64,000 nt of DNA from Bradyrhizobium glycinis (GCF_016031655.1 NZ_JACCHQ010000008.1:124001-188000); one strand, 5' to 3'. Shown: positions 37,692 to 46,157, counted from the stretch's first letter. The notes: generated by a model from the sequence alone, not told the origin. A program made the numbers and translations.

Positions 37692-39504
37692 AGGCCTGCT
37701 TTGCCGCAGCTTCCTTCATATACGCGCGCCAGCCGCCATAGGCGGTGATATCGCGCGCTTCGGCCAGCACCTCCGGCTCGACGAGGAATCCCTTCACGCT
37801 GCGCCCGTCCGCGAGCGTGATCGTGCCGATCGCCATCGGCGCGGGGATCGCGTTGACGAACTTGCCGAAGGCCGACGACGACAACGACCAGATCTCCAGC
37901 TCGATCGAAGCGCCCGTGCCGGCCTCGACGCGCAGCATGCCCGGCTTCGGCGGCGTGGTCTGAAGCGCATACAGCTTGTAGTCGGCGGCCGTCCTGGTGA
38001 CTTCGATCAGGCGCGCGTTCAGCGCGGTCAATTCCCCGTTCAGCGCCATGCCAGTGAGATGCGCGCCGACCACCGCAAGCGGGATTTCATCGTCATTGCT
38101 TGCGGGCAGTGGCGCGAGCGGGGCCTGCGCCACGCCCTTTGCACCGAGCGTCAGTTTGATATCGGCATGGAACACCCGGCCGATGCTGGCGAGCATCGCA
38201 TCGCGCCCTGCGGGTGCCAGCAGCGTGATGCCGAATGGAATGCCGTCGCTGCGCATCGAAGCCGGCACGGCGAGACCGCAGAGGTCGAGCAGGTTGACGA
38301 AGTTGGTGTAGGTGCCGAGCCTGCTGTTGAGCTCGATCGGGTTGGCGAGCACCTGCTCCGTCGTGTAGACGGTCGGCGCGGTCGGCAGCACCAGCGCGTC
38401 GATGTTGGCGAATGTTCGCTCGGCGATCTTGCGCAGGCCCTGCAGGCGATAGAGCGCCGAGAACGTTTCCGCCGCCGTGAGCCGCGCACCTCCCGCGGTG
38501 ATCTCCCGCGTCACAGGGTGAATCGCATCAGGCGCGGACGCCAGCAGGTTCTTGATCACGAGGTAACGCTCGGCGACCCAGGGACCCTCATAGAGCAGCC
38601 GCGCCGTCTCGTAGAACGGCTCGAGGTCGAACTCGACCAGCGTCGCCCCAAGCGCGGTCCAGCGCTTCAGCGCATCGTTGTAGGCGGCTTCCGCTTTCTT
38701 GTCGCCGAAGAAGATCAGCTGACCATTGCGCGGCACGCCGAGGCGCAGGTTTGCCGGCATCGGCGTGATCGCGCCGAGCGGCCGGTCGCGCGAGAATGGA
38801 TCGGCCTGGTCGGGGCCGGCGACCACCGACAGGGCGAGCGCGGCATCGTCCACCGTGAGTGCGAACACCGAGATGCAGTCGAGCGTGCGGCAGGCCGGTA
38901 CCAGGCCTGCGGTCGAGATCATGCCGAGGCTCGGCTTCAGCCCGACGATGTTGTTGAGCATCGCCGGCACGCGGCCCGAGCCGGCCGTGTCCGTGCCGAG
39001 CGACAGCGGTACGAGGCCGGCGCCGACCGCGGTGGCCGAGCCCGAGCTGGAGCCCCCGGGAATGAGATCCTCGCGAATCGAATTCTTAGGGATGCCGTAG
39101 GGCGAACGGACGCCGACGAGGCCGGTCGCGAACTGGTCGAGATTGGTCTTGCCGATGATGATAGCCCCGGCCGCGCGCAGGCGCGCGACGGCGGTCGAGT
39201 CGTGCGTGGGCGTGTAGGAGAAAGCCGGGCAGGCCGCGCTGGTGGGAAATCCCAGCGCGTCGATATTGTCCTTCACTGCGACCGGCACGCCGTAAAGCGG
39301 CAGGCTTACCGCATCCACACGGGCCGCGAGCTTCTCCGCCTCCGCGATCGCGTCCTTCTCGTCGCGCAGGCTGATGAACACGGCAGGATCGTCGTATTCG
39401 CGGATGCGCCGATAGGTTCGCGCGACCGTCTCCGCCGGCGTCAGTGTGCCCGCGCGGTGCGCGGCCACAATCGCGGCGATCGTTTCAGGCTGCTCGGCCC
39501 CCAT
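37687..39504 (-). CDS. atzF: Allophanate hydrolase
   Basis: 605 residues. The N-terminal amidase-signature domain has Lys78 (VAVKDNIDALGFPTSA), Ser152 (GGSSSGSA) and nucleophile Ser176 (GTDTAGSGRVPA). A C-terminal domain of about 150 residues (IPLAVVGAHLTGMALNGELT ... LADGRSVKGFLVEPE) follows; this two-domain build is that of AtzF/DUR1,2 allophanate hydrolases. It converts allophanate to ammonia and CO2. No urea carboxylase gene is adjacent, so allophanate would come from the AtzE/AtzH-type route encoded convergently. It is transcribed separately from that operon. Confidence 0.93.
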   Translation of the reverse strand: MGAEQPETIAAIVAAHRAGTLTPAETVARTYRRIREYDDPAVFISLRDEKDAIAEAEKLAARVDAVSLPLYGVPVAVKDNIDALGFPTSAACPAFSYTPTHDSTAVARLRAAGAIIIGKTNLDQFATGLVGVRSPYGIPKNSIREDLIPGGSSSGSATAVGAGLVPLSLGTDTAGSGRVPAMLNNIVGLKPSLGMISTAGLVPACRTLDCISVFALTVDDAALALSVVAGPDQADPFSRDRPLGAITPMPANLRLGVPRNGQLIFFGDKKAEAAYNDALKRWTALGATLVEFDLEPFYETARLLYEGPWVAERYLVIKNLLASAPDAIHPVTREITAGGARLTAAETFSALYRLQGLRKIAERTFANIDALVLPTAPTVYTTEQVLANPIELNSRLGTYTNFVNLLDLCGLAVPASMRSDGIPFGITLLAPAGRDAMLASIGRVFHADIKLTLGAKGVAQAPLAPLPASNDDEIPLAVVGAHLTGMALNGELTALNARLIEVTRTAADYKLYALQTTPPKPGMLRVEAGTGASIELEIWSLSSSAFGKFVNAIPAPMAIGTITLADGRSVKGFLVEPEVLAEARDITAYGGWRAYMKEAAAKQAS

Positions 39505-39689
39505 GGCGGCAAAACTCCGGCAATTCGTCTTCGCCCAGAGTGAAGCAAGCGATGTGCCATTGTGTACAGAATCCGGGCAGGATGACCGTGCCGGATATTA
39601 TCGTGCGATCAGTGGCTTGGGAGATATTTCGGCCGGCGCTCGGCCGGTCGCTTCGGCGACCTATCTGCCTAAATCATGGGCAGCCGAGA
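39505..39689. other. Intergenic region between atzF start and MarR stop
   Basis: 185 nt without a gene. It must carry the atzF promoter (leftward) in its A/T-richer part near 39550-39620. No clear operator was seen. Confidence 0.3.
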
Positions 39690-40193
39690 TCAGGTGAAGC
39701 CGGAGAGGATCCGGAGCAGGTGTGCCCGGTTCTCCTTGCCGATCTTCGCCTCGACGTGCCGCTCGTGCTCGGCTGCGAGCCGCTTGAATTTCGTCAGCGC
39801 CGTCTCGCCCTGCGCGGTGAGGTGCAGCGCATGCGAGCGCCGGTCCTCCTTCGACTTGATCCGCTTCACCAGCTTACGCTTTTCGAGGCTGTCGAGCAGG
39901 TGCACCAGTCGGGCGCGCTCGATGCCGAGGCGTTTTGCCACCGCCATCTGCGACAGGCCCGGATTGGCGCCGATCACGGTCAGCACCGAATATTGCGTCG
40001 GCCTGATATCGACCTCGCCGAGCGTCTTGATGAAGTCCTGAAAGATCCAGATCTGGAAGCGCCGCACCGCATAGCCGGCGTGGCCGACCAACGCGTCGAG
40101 GCCGACGTCGTCGGCGACATCGCGTGGTGCCGCGCCGTTGCCGGCGCGCTTGCGTGGGGATTGGCGGCTGTCGGCCCGGGCTGTGGCGGTCAC
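39690..40193 (-). CDS. MarR-family regulator (CouR/FerC-like position)
   Basis: About 167 residues from GTG 40193, with GGAG 8 nt upstream; the much longer upstream open frame is rejected because it runs into the operator region and the CoA ligase leader. A winged-helix core reads GEVDIRPTQYSVLTVIGANP, LSQMAVAKRLGIERARLVHLLDSLEKR, KEDRRSHALHLTAQG. It is divergent from the feruloyl-CoA-synthase-like gene with a perfect palindrome between. By analogy with CouR and FerC, it should repress the ligase and release DNA on binding an aryl-CoA; this is inference. Confidence 0.88.
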   Translation of the reverse strand: MTATARADSRQSPRKRAGNGAAPRDVADDVGLDALVGHAGYAVRRFQIWIFQDFIKTLGEVDIRPTQYSVLTVIGANPGLSQMAVAKRLGIERARLVHLLDSLEKRKLVKRIKSKEDRRSHALHLTAQGETALTKFKRLAAEHERHVEAKIGKENRAHLLRILSGFT

Positions 40194-40246
40194 GTCTGCG
40201 TCTCCTGTCGCGCGCGATCCTAGCGCCCCAGGCCGCGGAACGAAAG

Positions 40247-40267
40247 ATTGTTGTTGACGACAACAAT
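40247..40267. promoter_or_regulatory. Probable MarR operator overlapping a promoter
   Basis: ATTGTTGT-TGACG-ACAACAAT is a perfect 8-bp inverted repeat with a 5-nt spacer, centred 54 nt upstream of the MarR start and about 90 nt before the ligase ATG. It overlaps a TTGACG (40254-40259) that could be the -35 element of the rightward promoter, so a bound repressor would block it. Confidence 0.75.
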
Positions 40268-40347
40268 TGCCGCGCCCAACATTATGGCCAAAGCAGCCCG
40301 GAACGAGGCTGCGGCCGATCCTGTAACCGGGGTGGAGGAGGAAACAC

Positions 40348-42192
40348 ATGACAGTCGCCTCACATGGTGACGTTGCGGGCCTGTTCGCAACGCCGAGGAC
40401 CGTCGCAGAGCATCGGCCCGACGGCAGCATCGTTCTGCGCTCGCCCGAGCCGCTCGGCGAGTTTGCGCGCTGCACCGGCGATTGGCTGGAGCAATGGGCG
40501 CAGCAAAGGCCGGATGCGATCTTCCTCGCCGAGCGAGGCAATGTCGAAATGCCCTGGACCACTGTCACCTATGCGCAGGCGCTGCGGAAGGTGCGCGCCG
40601 CCGCGTCCTGGATCCTGGCGCAAGGGCTCAGCGCGGATCGCCCCGTGGCGATCCTCTCCGACAACAGCGTCGATCATGCGCTGCTCGCGCTCGCCGCCCA
40701 GCATGTCGGCGTACCCTCGGCGGCGATCTCGCCGGCCTATTCGCTGATGTCGAAGGACTTCGACAAGCTCAAGAGCATGATTGCGCTTCTCAACCCCGGC
40801 GCGATCTACGTCTCTGCGCTCCAGCCGTTCGCACCAGCGCTGGCCGCAATCAAGCCGCTGCACAACGCACAGATCATCAGCGGCAACGCCGATGACGACG
40901 CGCTCGCGTTCCGCGCCATTGCGGCAACGCCCGAGACGCCCGACGTCGCAAAGGCCTTCGCCGCGGTGACGCCGGACACGATCGCAAAATTCCTGTTCAC
41001 CTCGGGATCGACGGGCACACCGAAAGCCGTCATCAACACCCAGCGCATGCTGACGTCGAGCCAGCAGGCCAAGGCACAGACCTGGACCTTCCTCGAACAG
41101 AGCCGCGATCTCGTCATTCTCGATTGGCTGCCCTGGAGCCACACCTTCGGCGCCAACCACAATTTTAACCTGGTGCTGCGCAACGGCGGCGCGCTCTACA
41201 TCGACGGCGGCAAGCCCGCGCCCGGCCTGTTCGCGGCCTCGCTCGCCAACCTCAGAAGCGTGATGCCGACGGTCTATTTCAACGTGCCGCGCGGCTTCGA
41301 CATGCTGATCGCGGCACTGCGAAGCGACGAGGAATTGCGCCGCCGCTTCTTCGGCGAGGTGAAATTCGCGTTCTATGCCGGCGCCGCATTGCCGCAGAAT
41401 CTCTGGGATGCTCTCGGAGAGCTCTCGCTCGAGACGGTCGGCCGCGCGCTGCCGATGGTCTCGGCATGGGGCTCGACGGAAACCTCACCGCTCGCCACCG
41501 ACTGTCATTTCCTCGCCGAGCGCTCCGGCAATATCGGCGTGCCCATTCCCGGCGCCGAGCTGAAGCTCGTCACCTCCGGCGACAAGCTGGAGGTGCGGGT
41601 GCGCGGCCCCAACGTCACGCCCGGATATTGGAAGGCGCCGGAGCTGACGAAGCAGGCGTTCGACGAGGAGGGCTTCTACCTGATCGGCGACGCCGTGAAG
41701 CTTGCTGATAGCGCACGGCCCGAGCGTGGCCTCTTCTTCGACGGCCGCGTTGCCGAAGACTTCAAGCTCAATTCCGGCACCTGGGTCAGCGTCGGCACAT
41801 TGCGGGTTGCCGGCATCGCCGCGCTGGCGCCGCTGGCGCAGGACATCGTCGTCGCCGGTCACGGCGGCGACGAGGTGCGTTTCCTCGTGTTTCCCAACGT
41901 CGCAGCCTGCCGCGCTCACGCGGGGCTGCCCGAGACGGCCGATGTGAACGACGTGCTGGCGCATGACAAGGTCCGCAGCGCAATCGCACAGGGGCTGGTG
42001 AGGCTGAAACAGCAGAGCGCCAACTCCTCCGCCCACGCCACCCGCGCCTTGCTGCTCGCCGAGCCGCCGTCGGTCGACGGCGGCGAGATCACTGACAAGG
42101 GCTACATCAACCAGCGCGCCGTGCTGACGCGCCGCGCCGATGCGGTGGCGCGGCTGAACGATGATGCGTCGGGGGAGTGGATCGGGTTGTAA
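40348..42192 (+). CDS. Feruloyl-CoA synthase-like aryl-CoA ligase
   Basis: 614 residues of the ANL superfamily. The phosphate-binding loop LFTSGSTGTPKAV is at about 215, then WGSTETSP, the adenylate motif YLIGDAV, and FDGRVAEDFKLNSGTWVSVG. The last motif is typical of feruloyl-CoA synthases (Fcs), where the hinge is followed by FKL.SGTWV. The C-terminal catalytic lysine is in GGEITDKGYINQ. It would activate ferulate, coumarate or a related aromatic acid with CoA and ATP. No enoyl-CoA hydratase/aldolase (ech) or vanillin dehydrogenase gene is in the window, so the pathway is split. Confidence 0.87.
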   Translation: MTVASHGDVAGLFATPRTVAEHRPDGSIVLRSPEPLGEFARCTGDWLEQWAQQRPDAIFLAERGNVEMPWTTVTYAQALRKVRAAASWILAQGLSADRPVAILSDNSVDHALLALAAQHVGVPSAAISPAYSLMSKDFDKLKSMIALLNPGAIYVSALQPFAPALAAIKPLHNAQIISGNADDDALAFRAIAATPETPDVAKAFAAVTPDTIAKFLFTSGSTGTPKAVINTQRMLTSSQQAKAQTWTFLEQSRDLVILDWLPWSHTFGANHNFNLVLRNGGALYIDGGKPAPGLFAASLANLRSVMPTVYFNVPRGFDMLIAALRSDEELRRRFFGEVKFAFYAGAALPQNLWDALGELSLETVGRALPMVSAWGSTETSPLATDCHFLAERSGNIGVPIPGAELKLVTSGDKLEVRVRGPNVTPGYWKAPELTKQAFDEEGFYLIGDAVKLADSARPERGLFFDGRVAEDFKLNSGTWVSVGTLRVAGIAALAPLAQDIVVAGHGGDEVRFLVFPNVAACRAHAGLPETADVNDVLAHDKVRSAIAQGLVRLKQQSANSSAHATRALLLAEPPSVDGGEITDKGYINQRAVLTRRADAVARLNDDASGEWIGL

Positions 42193-42221
42193 GGGCCGAG
42201 TCAGCGACGCCACATTCCGCT

Positions 42222-42324
42222 GTCATTCCGGGGCGCGCCTCTTGGCGCGAGCCCGGAATCCATTTCACCGTAGGGGTGTTGCACGACGGATTCCGGGTTC
42301 GCGCTACGCGCGCTCCGGAATGAC
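42222..42324. repeat. Palindromic repeat (GTCATTCCGGGGCGCG family)
   Basis: GTCATTCCGGGGCGCG at the left and CGCGCTCCGGAATGAC at the right are mirror arms. GGCGCGAGCCCGGAATCC and GGATTCCGGGTTCGCGC form the inner pair. It lies 30 nt after the ligase stop. Confidence 0.85.
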
Positions 42325-42372
42325 GAGTGGGATACGCCAGCGATACTGTCGCAATATCGTGCCGATTATTTT

Positions 42373-42459
42373 GTTGCCTAAGCAACTAATCTGTGCGAAC
42401 CGTTTCGGAGAAGGACGACGGTGGAGGAACTGCCGCGTCCGCTCTCGGAGGAAACAATG
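42373..42459 (+). promoter_or_regulatory. Orphan operator/leader-like segment
   Basis: GTTGC-CTAA-GCAAC (42373-42386) is a perfect 5-bp palindrome in an A/T-rich patch, 60-70 nt upstream of GGAGG (42447-42451) and an ATG at 42457. The layout is that of a regulated promoter and translation start. However, the frame beginning there runs antisense to the MarR gene and does not look coding. Confidence 0.35.
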
Positions 42460-42537
42460 CTTGGCAGGAGAGGTCCCGCGGGCAAACGCGGACGCATGCC
42501 CAACAGCGGCGGTGCGATGCGCGCGCGACGCGGCCGG

Positions 42538-43044
42538 TCAACTGTGGCTGCTGTCCGTGACCGCGCCGAGATTTTCGTGCAGCCGGCGCAAGAGATCGAT
42601 CAGCACCTCGCGCTCGTCCTTGCTGAGGCAGGACAGCAGGCGCCGCTCGCGTTCGAACGCAGCGACGATCACCTTGTCGTGGGTGGCGCGGCCCCTGGCG
42701 GTCAGCGAGATCGAATGGGTGCGGCCGTCGTTCGGGTCCGTGCGGATCGACACCAGCCCACGCTTTTCCAGGCCAGCAAGGGTCCTGCTCACCGGGCCCT
42801 TGTCGAAGCCGATGACGTGGCAGATGCGCGAGGCCGGAATGCCGGGTTCGATCGCCAGCAGCGACATGATTCGCCATTCGGTGACGTTGACACCGAATTC
42901 GCGCTGATAGAACGCGGTCGCACTGTTCGACAGCTTGTTGGCGATGAAGGTGATGAACGCCGGGACGTAACGGTCGAGATCGAGCGTCGGTCCCGCATCA
43001 TTGGGCGCAGGCTTCTGGCGGGCTCTGGTCGAGGACGGCGGCAT
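42538..43044 (-). CDS. MarR-family regulator beside the CYP199A-like operon
   Basis: 168 residues. A winged-helix domain reads NVTEWRIMSLLAIEPGIPAS, RICHVIGFDKGPVSRTLAGLEKRGLVSIRTDPNDGR and HSISLTARGRATHDKV in consecutive parts. It is divergent from the P450 gene (83 nt between starts), so it probably controls that operon in response to an aromatic acid. The C-terminal helix (LRRLHENLGAVTDSSHS) is ordinary. Confidence 0.9.
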   Translation of the reverse strand: MPPSSTRARQKPAPNDAGPTLDLDRYVPAFITFIANKLSNSATAFYQREFGVNVTEWRIMSLLAIEPGIPASRICHVIGFDKGPVSRTLAGLEKRGLVSIRTDPNDGRTHSISLTARGRATHDKVIVAAFERERRLLSCLSKDEREVLIDLLRRLHENLGAVTDSSHS

Positions 43045-43102
43045 ATCGGGTTTCTGACTCGCTGCGGGCCCAAAGACCTAAGGACATGCGCCACCCTTTC
43101 AC

Positions 43103-43125
43103 AAGATCAAAATGTGGGAGATCTT
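43103..43125. promoter_or_regulatory. Possible MarR operator upstream of the P450 gene
   Basis: AAGATC-N11-GATCTT is a 6-bp inverted repeat covering the GGGAG ribosome site of the P450 gene. It is a weak candidate for the binding site of the divergent MarR protein. Confidence 0.35.
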
Positions 43126-43127
43126 CC

Positions 43128-44336
43128 ATGACCGCATCCGGCGCCGCGGGATCGGGCGTCCCGCATCTCGACGTCGATCCCTTCGACATGACTTTTCTTG
43201 CCGACCCCTATCCTGCGCATGAGCTGCTGCGGGAGGCTGGCCCCGTGGTCTATCTCGACAAGTGGAACGTCTATGGCGTGACGCGCTATGCCGAGGTTCA
43301 CGCGGTGCTGAACGATCCCGCCACCTTCTGCTCCAGCCGCGGCGTTGGGCTTTCCGACTTCAAGAAGGAAACGCCGTGGCGGCCGCCGAGCCTGATCCTG
43401 GAGGCCGATCCGCCCGCCCATACCCGCACCCGCGCCGTTCTGTCAAAGGTGCTGTCGCCGACGGTGATGAAGCAGGTGCGCGACCGTTTTGCGGCGGCGG
43501 CGGAGGAACGGGTCGACGCGCTGCTCGAGCAGCGCAGCTTCGACGCGATCACCGACCTTGCCGAGGCTTATCCGCTGTCGATTTTCCCCGATGCGCTCGG
43601 CCTGAAGCCGGAGGGCCGCGAGCATCTGATTCCCTATGCGAGCGTCGTGTTCAACGCGTTCGGGCCGCCGAACGAGCTGCGCCAGCAGGCGATCGAGCGC
43701 TCGGCGCCGCACCAGGCCTATGTCGCCGAGCAATGCCAGCGCGAGAACCTCGCGCCCGGCGGCTTCGGCGCCTGCATTCATGCGCAAGTCGACGAAGGCG
43801 CCATCACGGCGAGCGAGGCGCCGCTGTTGGTGCGCTCGCTGCTGTCGGCCGGTCTCGATACCACCGTCAACGGCATCGGTGCTGCGGTCTATTGCCTCGC
43901 GCGCTTCCCCGACCAGTGGCAGCGCCTGCGCGAGGATCTCACGCTGGCACGCGGCGCCTTCGAGGAGGCCGTGCGTTTCGAAAGCCCGGTGCAGACCTTC
44001 TTCCGCACCACCACCCGTGAGGTCGAGCTGTCCGGCGCGAAGATCGGCGAGGGCGAGAAGGTGCTGATGTTCCTCGCCGCCGCCAACCGCGATCCGCGGC
44101 GCTGGGACGAGCCCGGCCGCTACGACATCACCCGCCGCACCTCCGGCCATGTCGGCTTCGGCTCCGGCATTCACATGTGCGTCGGCCAGCTCGTCGCCCG
44201 CCTCGAAGGCGAGGTGATGCTGACGGCGCTGGCGCGCCGCATCGCGAAGATCGAGATCACCGGCGAGCCGAAGCGCCGTTTCAACAACACCCTGCGCGGG
44301 CTCGACAGCCTGCCGGTCACCATCACCCCCGCCTGA
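43128..44336 (+). CDS. Cytochrome P450, CYP199A-like (4-methoxybenzoate O-demethylase type)
   Basis: 402 residues from ATG 43128, with GGGAG 8 nt upstream. The I-helix oxygen-activation motif is SAGLDTTVNG, the heme-binding loop is FGSGIHMCVG with ligand Cys351, and the ExxR-region F.EEAVRFESPVQTFFRTTTRE is present. Long stretches such as PVVYLDKWNVYGV and SSRGVGLSDFKKE are what I recall of CYP199A2/A4 from Rhodopseudomonas palustris, which demethylate 4-methoxybenzoate and oxidise para-substituted benzoates. The ferredoxin gene follows 12 nt later. The dedicated ferredoxin reductase is not in the window. A product such as 4-hydroxybenzoate would enter protocatechuate metabolism. Confidence 0.93.
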   Translation: MTASGAAGSGVPHLDVDPFDMTFLADPYPAHELLREAGPVVYLDKWNVYGVTRYAEVHAVLNDPATFCSSRGVGLSDFKKETPWRPPSLILEADPPAHTRTRAVLSKVLSPTVMKQVRDRFAAAAEERVDALLEQRSFDAITDLAEAYPLSIFPDALGLKPEGREHLIPYASVVFNAFGPPNELRQQAIERSAPHQAYVAEQCQRENLAPGGFGACIHAQVDEGAITASEAPLLVRSLLSAGLDTTVNGIGAAVYCLARFPDQWQRLREDLTLARGAFEEAVRFESPVQTFFRTTTREVELSGAKIGEGEKVLMFLAAANRDPRRWDEPGRYDITRRTSGHVGFGSGIHMCVGQLVARLEGEVMLTALARRIAKIEITGEPKRRFNNTLRGLDSLPVTITPA

Positions 44337-44348
44337 CGAGGAGTCTCG

Positions 44349-44672
44349 ATGCCCGCCATCATGTTTATCCATGCCGACGGCAGGCCCGACCGCGTCGAGA
44401 CTTCAGGCGGCGAGAGCGCCATGCAGGCCGCGACCCGTCACGGCATCGACGGCATTTTGGCCGAATGCGGCGGCAACGCCATGTGCGCGACCTGCCATGT
44501 CTATGTCGACGAGAGCTGGCTCACACGCCTGCCCGAGATGGCGGATGATGAGGACGCGCTGCTCGATGGCACCGCCGCCGAGCGGCGGCCGAGCAGCCGT
44601 CTGTCCTGCCAGATCAAGATCACGCCCGAGCTCGACGGCCTCGTGCTGAGACTGCCGGAGCGGCAGGTCTGA
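44349..44672 (+). CDS. [2Fe-2S] ferredoxin, electron donor to the P450
   Basis: 107 residues of the adrenodoxin/putidaredoxin type. Cluster ligands are Cys40, Cys46, Cys49 (ECGGNAMCATC) and Cys87 (RLSCQI). The acidic docking region YVDESWLTRLPEMADDED is typical of P450 partners. It matches the palustrisredoxin role next to CYP199A genes. It is cotranscribed with the P450 gene (12-nt gap with GAGGAG ribosome site). Confidence 0.93.
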   Translation: MPAIMFIHADGRPDRVETSGGESAMQAATRHGIDGILAECGGNAMCATCHVYVDESWLTRLPEMADDEDALLDGTAAERRPSSRLSCQIKITPELDGLVLRLPERQV

Positions 44673-44726
44673 CTTTCCAATCGCGCCGGCAAAGACCGGC
44701 AATCGACCAAACAGGGGAGGGAATTC

Positions 44727-45938
44727 ATGAAAGCTCTGAAGTGGACGCTCGCACTGGCGGCGAGCCTGGTGACCGGCGCGGCGAGCGCGGAAATATCGGA
44801 CAACGTCGTGCGCCTCCGCGTGCTCAACGACATCTCCGGCATTTTCCAGGACACCAACGGCATGGGCTCGGTCGAAGCCGCGCGCATGGCGGCGGAGGAT
44901 TTCAACGGCGGCGGCAAGGGCATCAAGGTCGAGATCGTCTATGCCGATCACCAGAACAAGGCCGATGTCGGCAACGCCATCGTGCGCAAATGGCTCGACG
45001 TCGAAGGTGTCGATGCCATCGTGGACGTGCCGAACTCGGCCGTCGGGCTCTCGATCAACGCGCTCCTGCGCGACAGCCGCATGACCTTCCTGGCGTCCTC
45101 GACGGCGAGCTCGGATCTGACCGGCAAGGCGTGCTCGCCCAACACCATCCAATGGGTCAACGACGCCTGGGCGACCGGCAACACCACGGCAGCCGCGATG
45201 ATGTCGCGCGGCGGCAAGGACTGGTATTTCCTGACGGTCGATTACGCGCTCGGCAAGGGCATCGAGGCGGAGGCGCAGAAATACATCGAGGGACATGGCG
45301 GCAAGGTGCTGGGCTCCTCCAAGCATCCGCTCGGCACCTCCGATTTCGCCTCCTTCCTGCTGCAGGCGCAGAGCTCCAAAGCGCAGGTGATTGGACTTGC
45401 CAATGCAGGCGGCGACACCATCAACGCGGTGAAGCAGGCCGCCGAGTTCGGCATCCAGCAAAGCGGGCAGAAGCTCGTCGCCTTCCTGCTCTTCATCAAT
45501 GACATCCACGGCATGGGCATCAAGGTCGCGCAGGGCCTCCAGCTCATGGAAGCCTTTTACTGGGACATGAACGACGACACCCGCGCGTTCGCCAAGCGTT
45601 TTGCCGCGCGGCCCGGCATGAACGGCAAGATGCCGAGCGGCAACCAGGCCGGCGTCTATGCTTCCACGCTCGCCTATCTCAACGCCGTCGCCGCCACCGG
45701 CAGCGACAATGCCAAGCAGGTCGTGCCCGAGATGAAGAAGTTCAAGGGCAAGGACAAGCTGTTCGGCGACACCGCGATCCGCCAGGACGGTCGCGTCGTG
45801 CATCCGATGTATCTGTTCGAGGTGAAGAAGCCGGAGGAGTCGAAATATCCGTACGACTATTACAAGCTGGTCTCGACCATTCCGGCCGACCATGCGTTCC
45901 GCCCGCTGGCGGAGGGCGGGTGTGAGCTGGTGAAGTAG
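44727..45938 (+). CDS. ABC transporter substrate-binding protein (LivK-like), probably for an aromatic acid
   Basis: 403 residues. A signal sequence (LALAASLVTGAASA) precedes a type-I periplasmic binding fold: VRLRVLNDISGIFQDTNGMG, AARMAAEDFNGGGKGIKVEI, FLASSTASSDLTGKACSPNT, WYFLTVDYALGKG and GTSDFASFLLQAQ. It lies 55 nt after the ferredoxin gene, so it probably belongs to the same transcript and may import the P450 substrate. No permeases adjoin it. Partner permeases could be one of the two branched-chain-type sets in this window or elsewhere. Confidence 0.9.
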   Translation: MKALKWTLALAASLVTGAASAEISDNVVRLRVLNDISGIFQDTNGMGSVEAARMAAEDFNGGGKGIKVEIVYADHQNKADVGNAIVRKWLDVEGVDAIVDVPNSAVGLSINALLRDSRMTFLASSTASSDLTGKACSPNTIQWVNDAWATGNTTAAAMMSRGGKDWYFLTVDYALGKGIEAEAQKYIEGHGGKVLGSSKHPLGTSDFASFLLQAQSSKAQVIGLANAGGDTINAVKQAAEFGIQQSGQKLVAFLLFINDIHGMGIKVAQGLQLMEAFYWDMNDDTRAFAKRFAARPGMNGKMPSGNQAGVYASTLAYLNAVAATGSDNAKQVVPEMKKFKGKDKLFGDTAIRQDGRVVHPMYLFEVKKPEESKYPYDYYKLVSTIPADHAFRPLAEGGCELVK

Positions 45939-45970
45939 GGAACGCTGTTGCAGCGAGCTCGGTTGCCTTC

Positions 45971-46130
45971 ACCCTCCCCTGGAGGGGGAGGGTCGATCGC
46001 GCGCAGCGCGAGCGGGGTGGGGTGATCTCTCCGCTCGGGCACTGTTGGATGAGGAGAGACTGGTCACCCCACCCCGTCTCACATTTCGCTGCGCACCATG
46101 TGAGCCGACCCTCTTCCTCCAGGGGAGGGT
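45971..46130. repeat. Palindromic repeat between convergent genes
   Basis: ACCCTCCCCTGG at the left mirrors CCAGGGGAGGGT at the right. GCGGGGTGGGGTGA and TCACCCCACCCCGT form an inner pair. It fills the gap between the binding-protein and NDH-2 genes and may stop both transcripts. Confidence 0.75.
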
Positions 46131-46157
46131 AAGAGGGCCGCGCTGCGTCAGTGCCTC

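Noticed and set aside
42457..43131. Plus-strand open frame of about 224 codons starting behind a GGAGG site
   Set aside because: It runs antisense to the MarR gene, and its protein shows no recognisable fold. The start signals themselves are kept as an orphan control region.
44403..45893. 496-codon minus-strand open frame across the ferredoxin and binding-protein genes
   Set aside because: Shadow frame covering two well-supported plus-strand genes.
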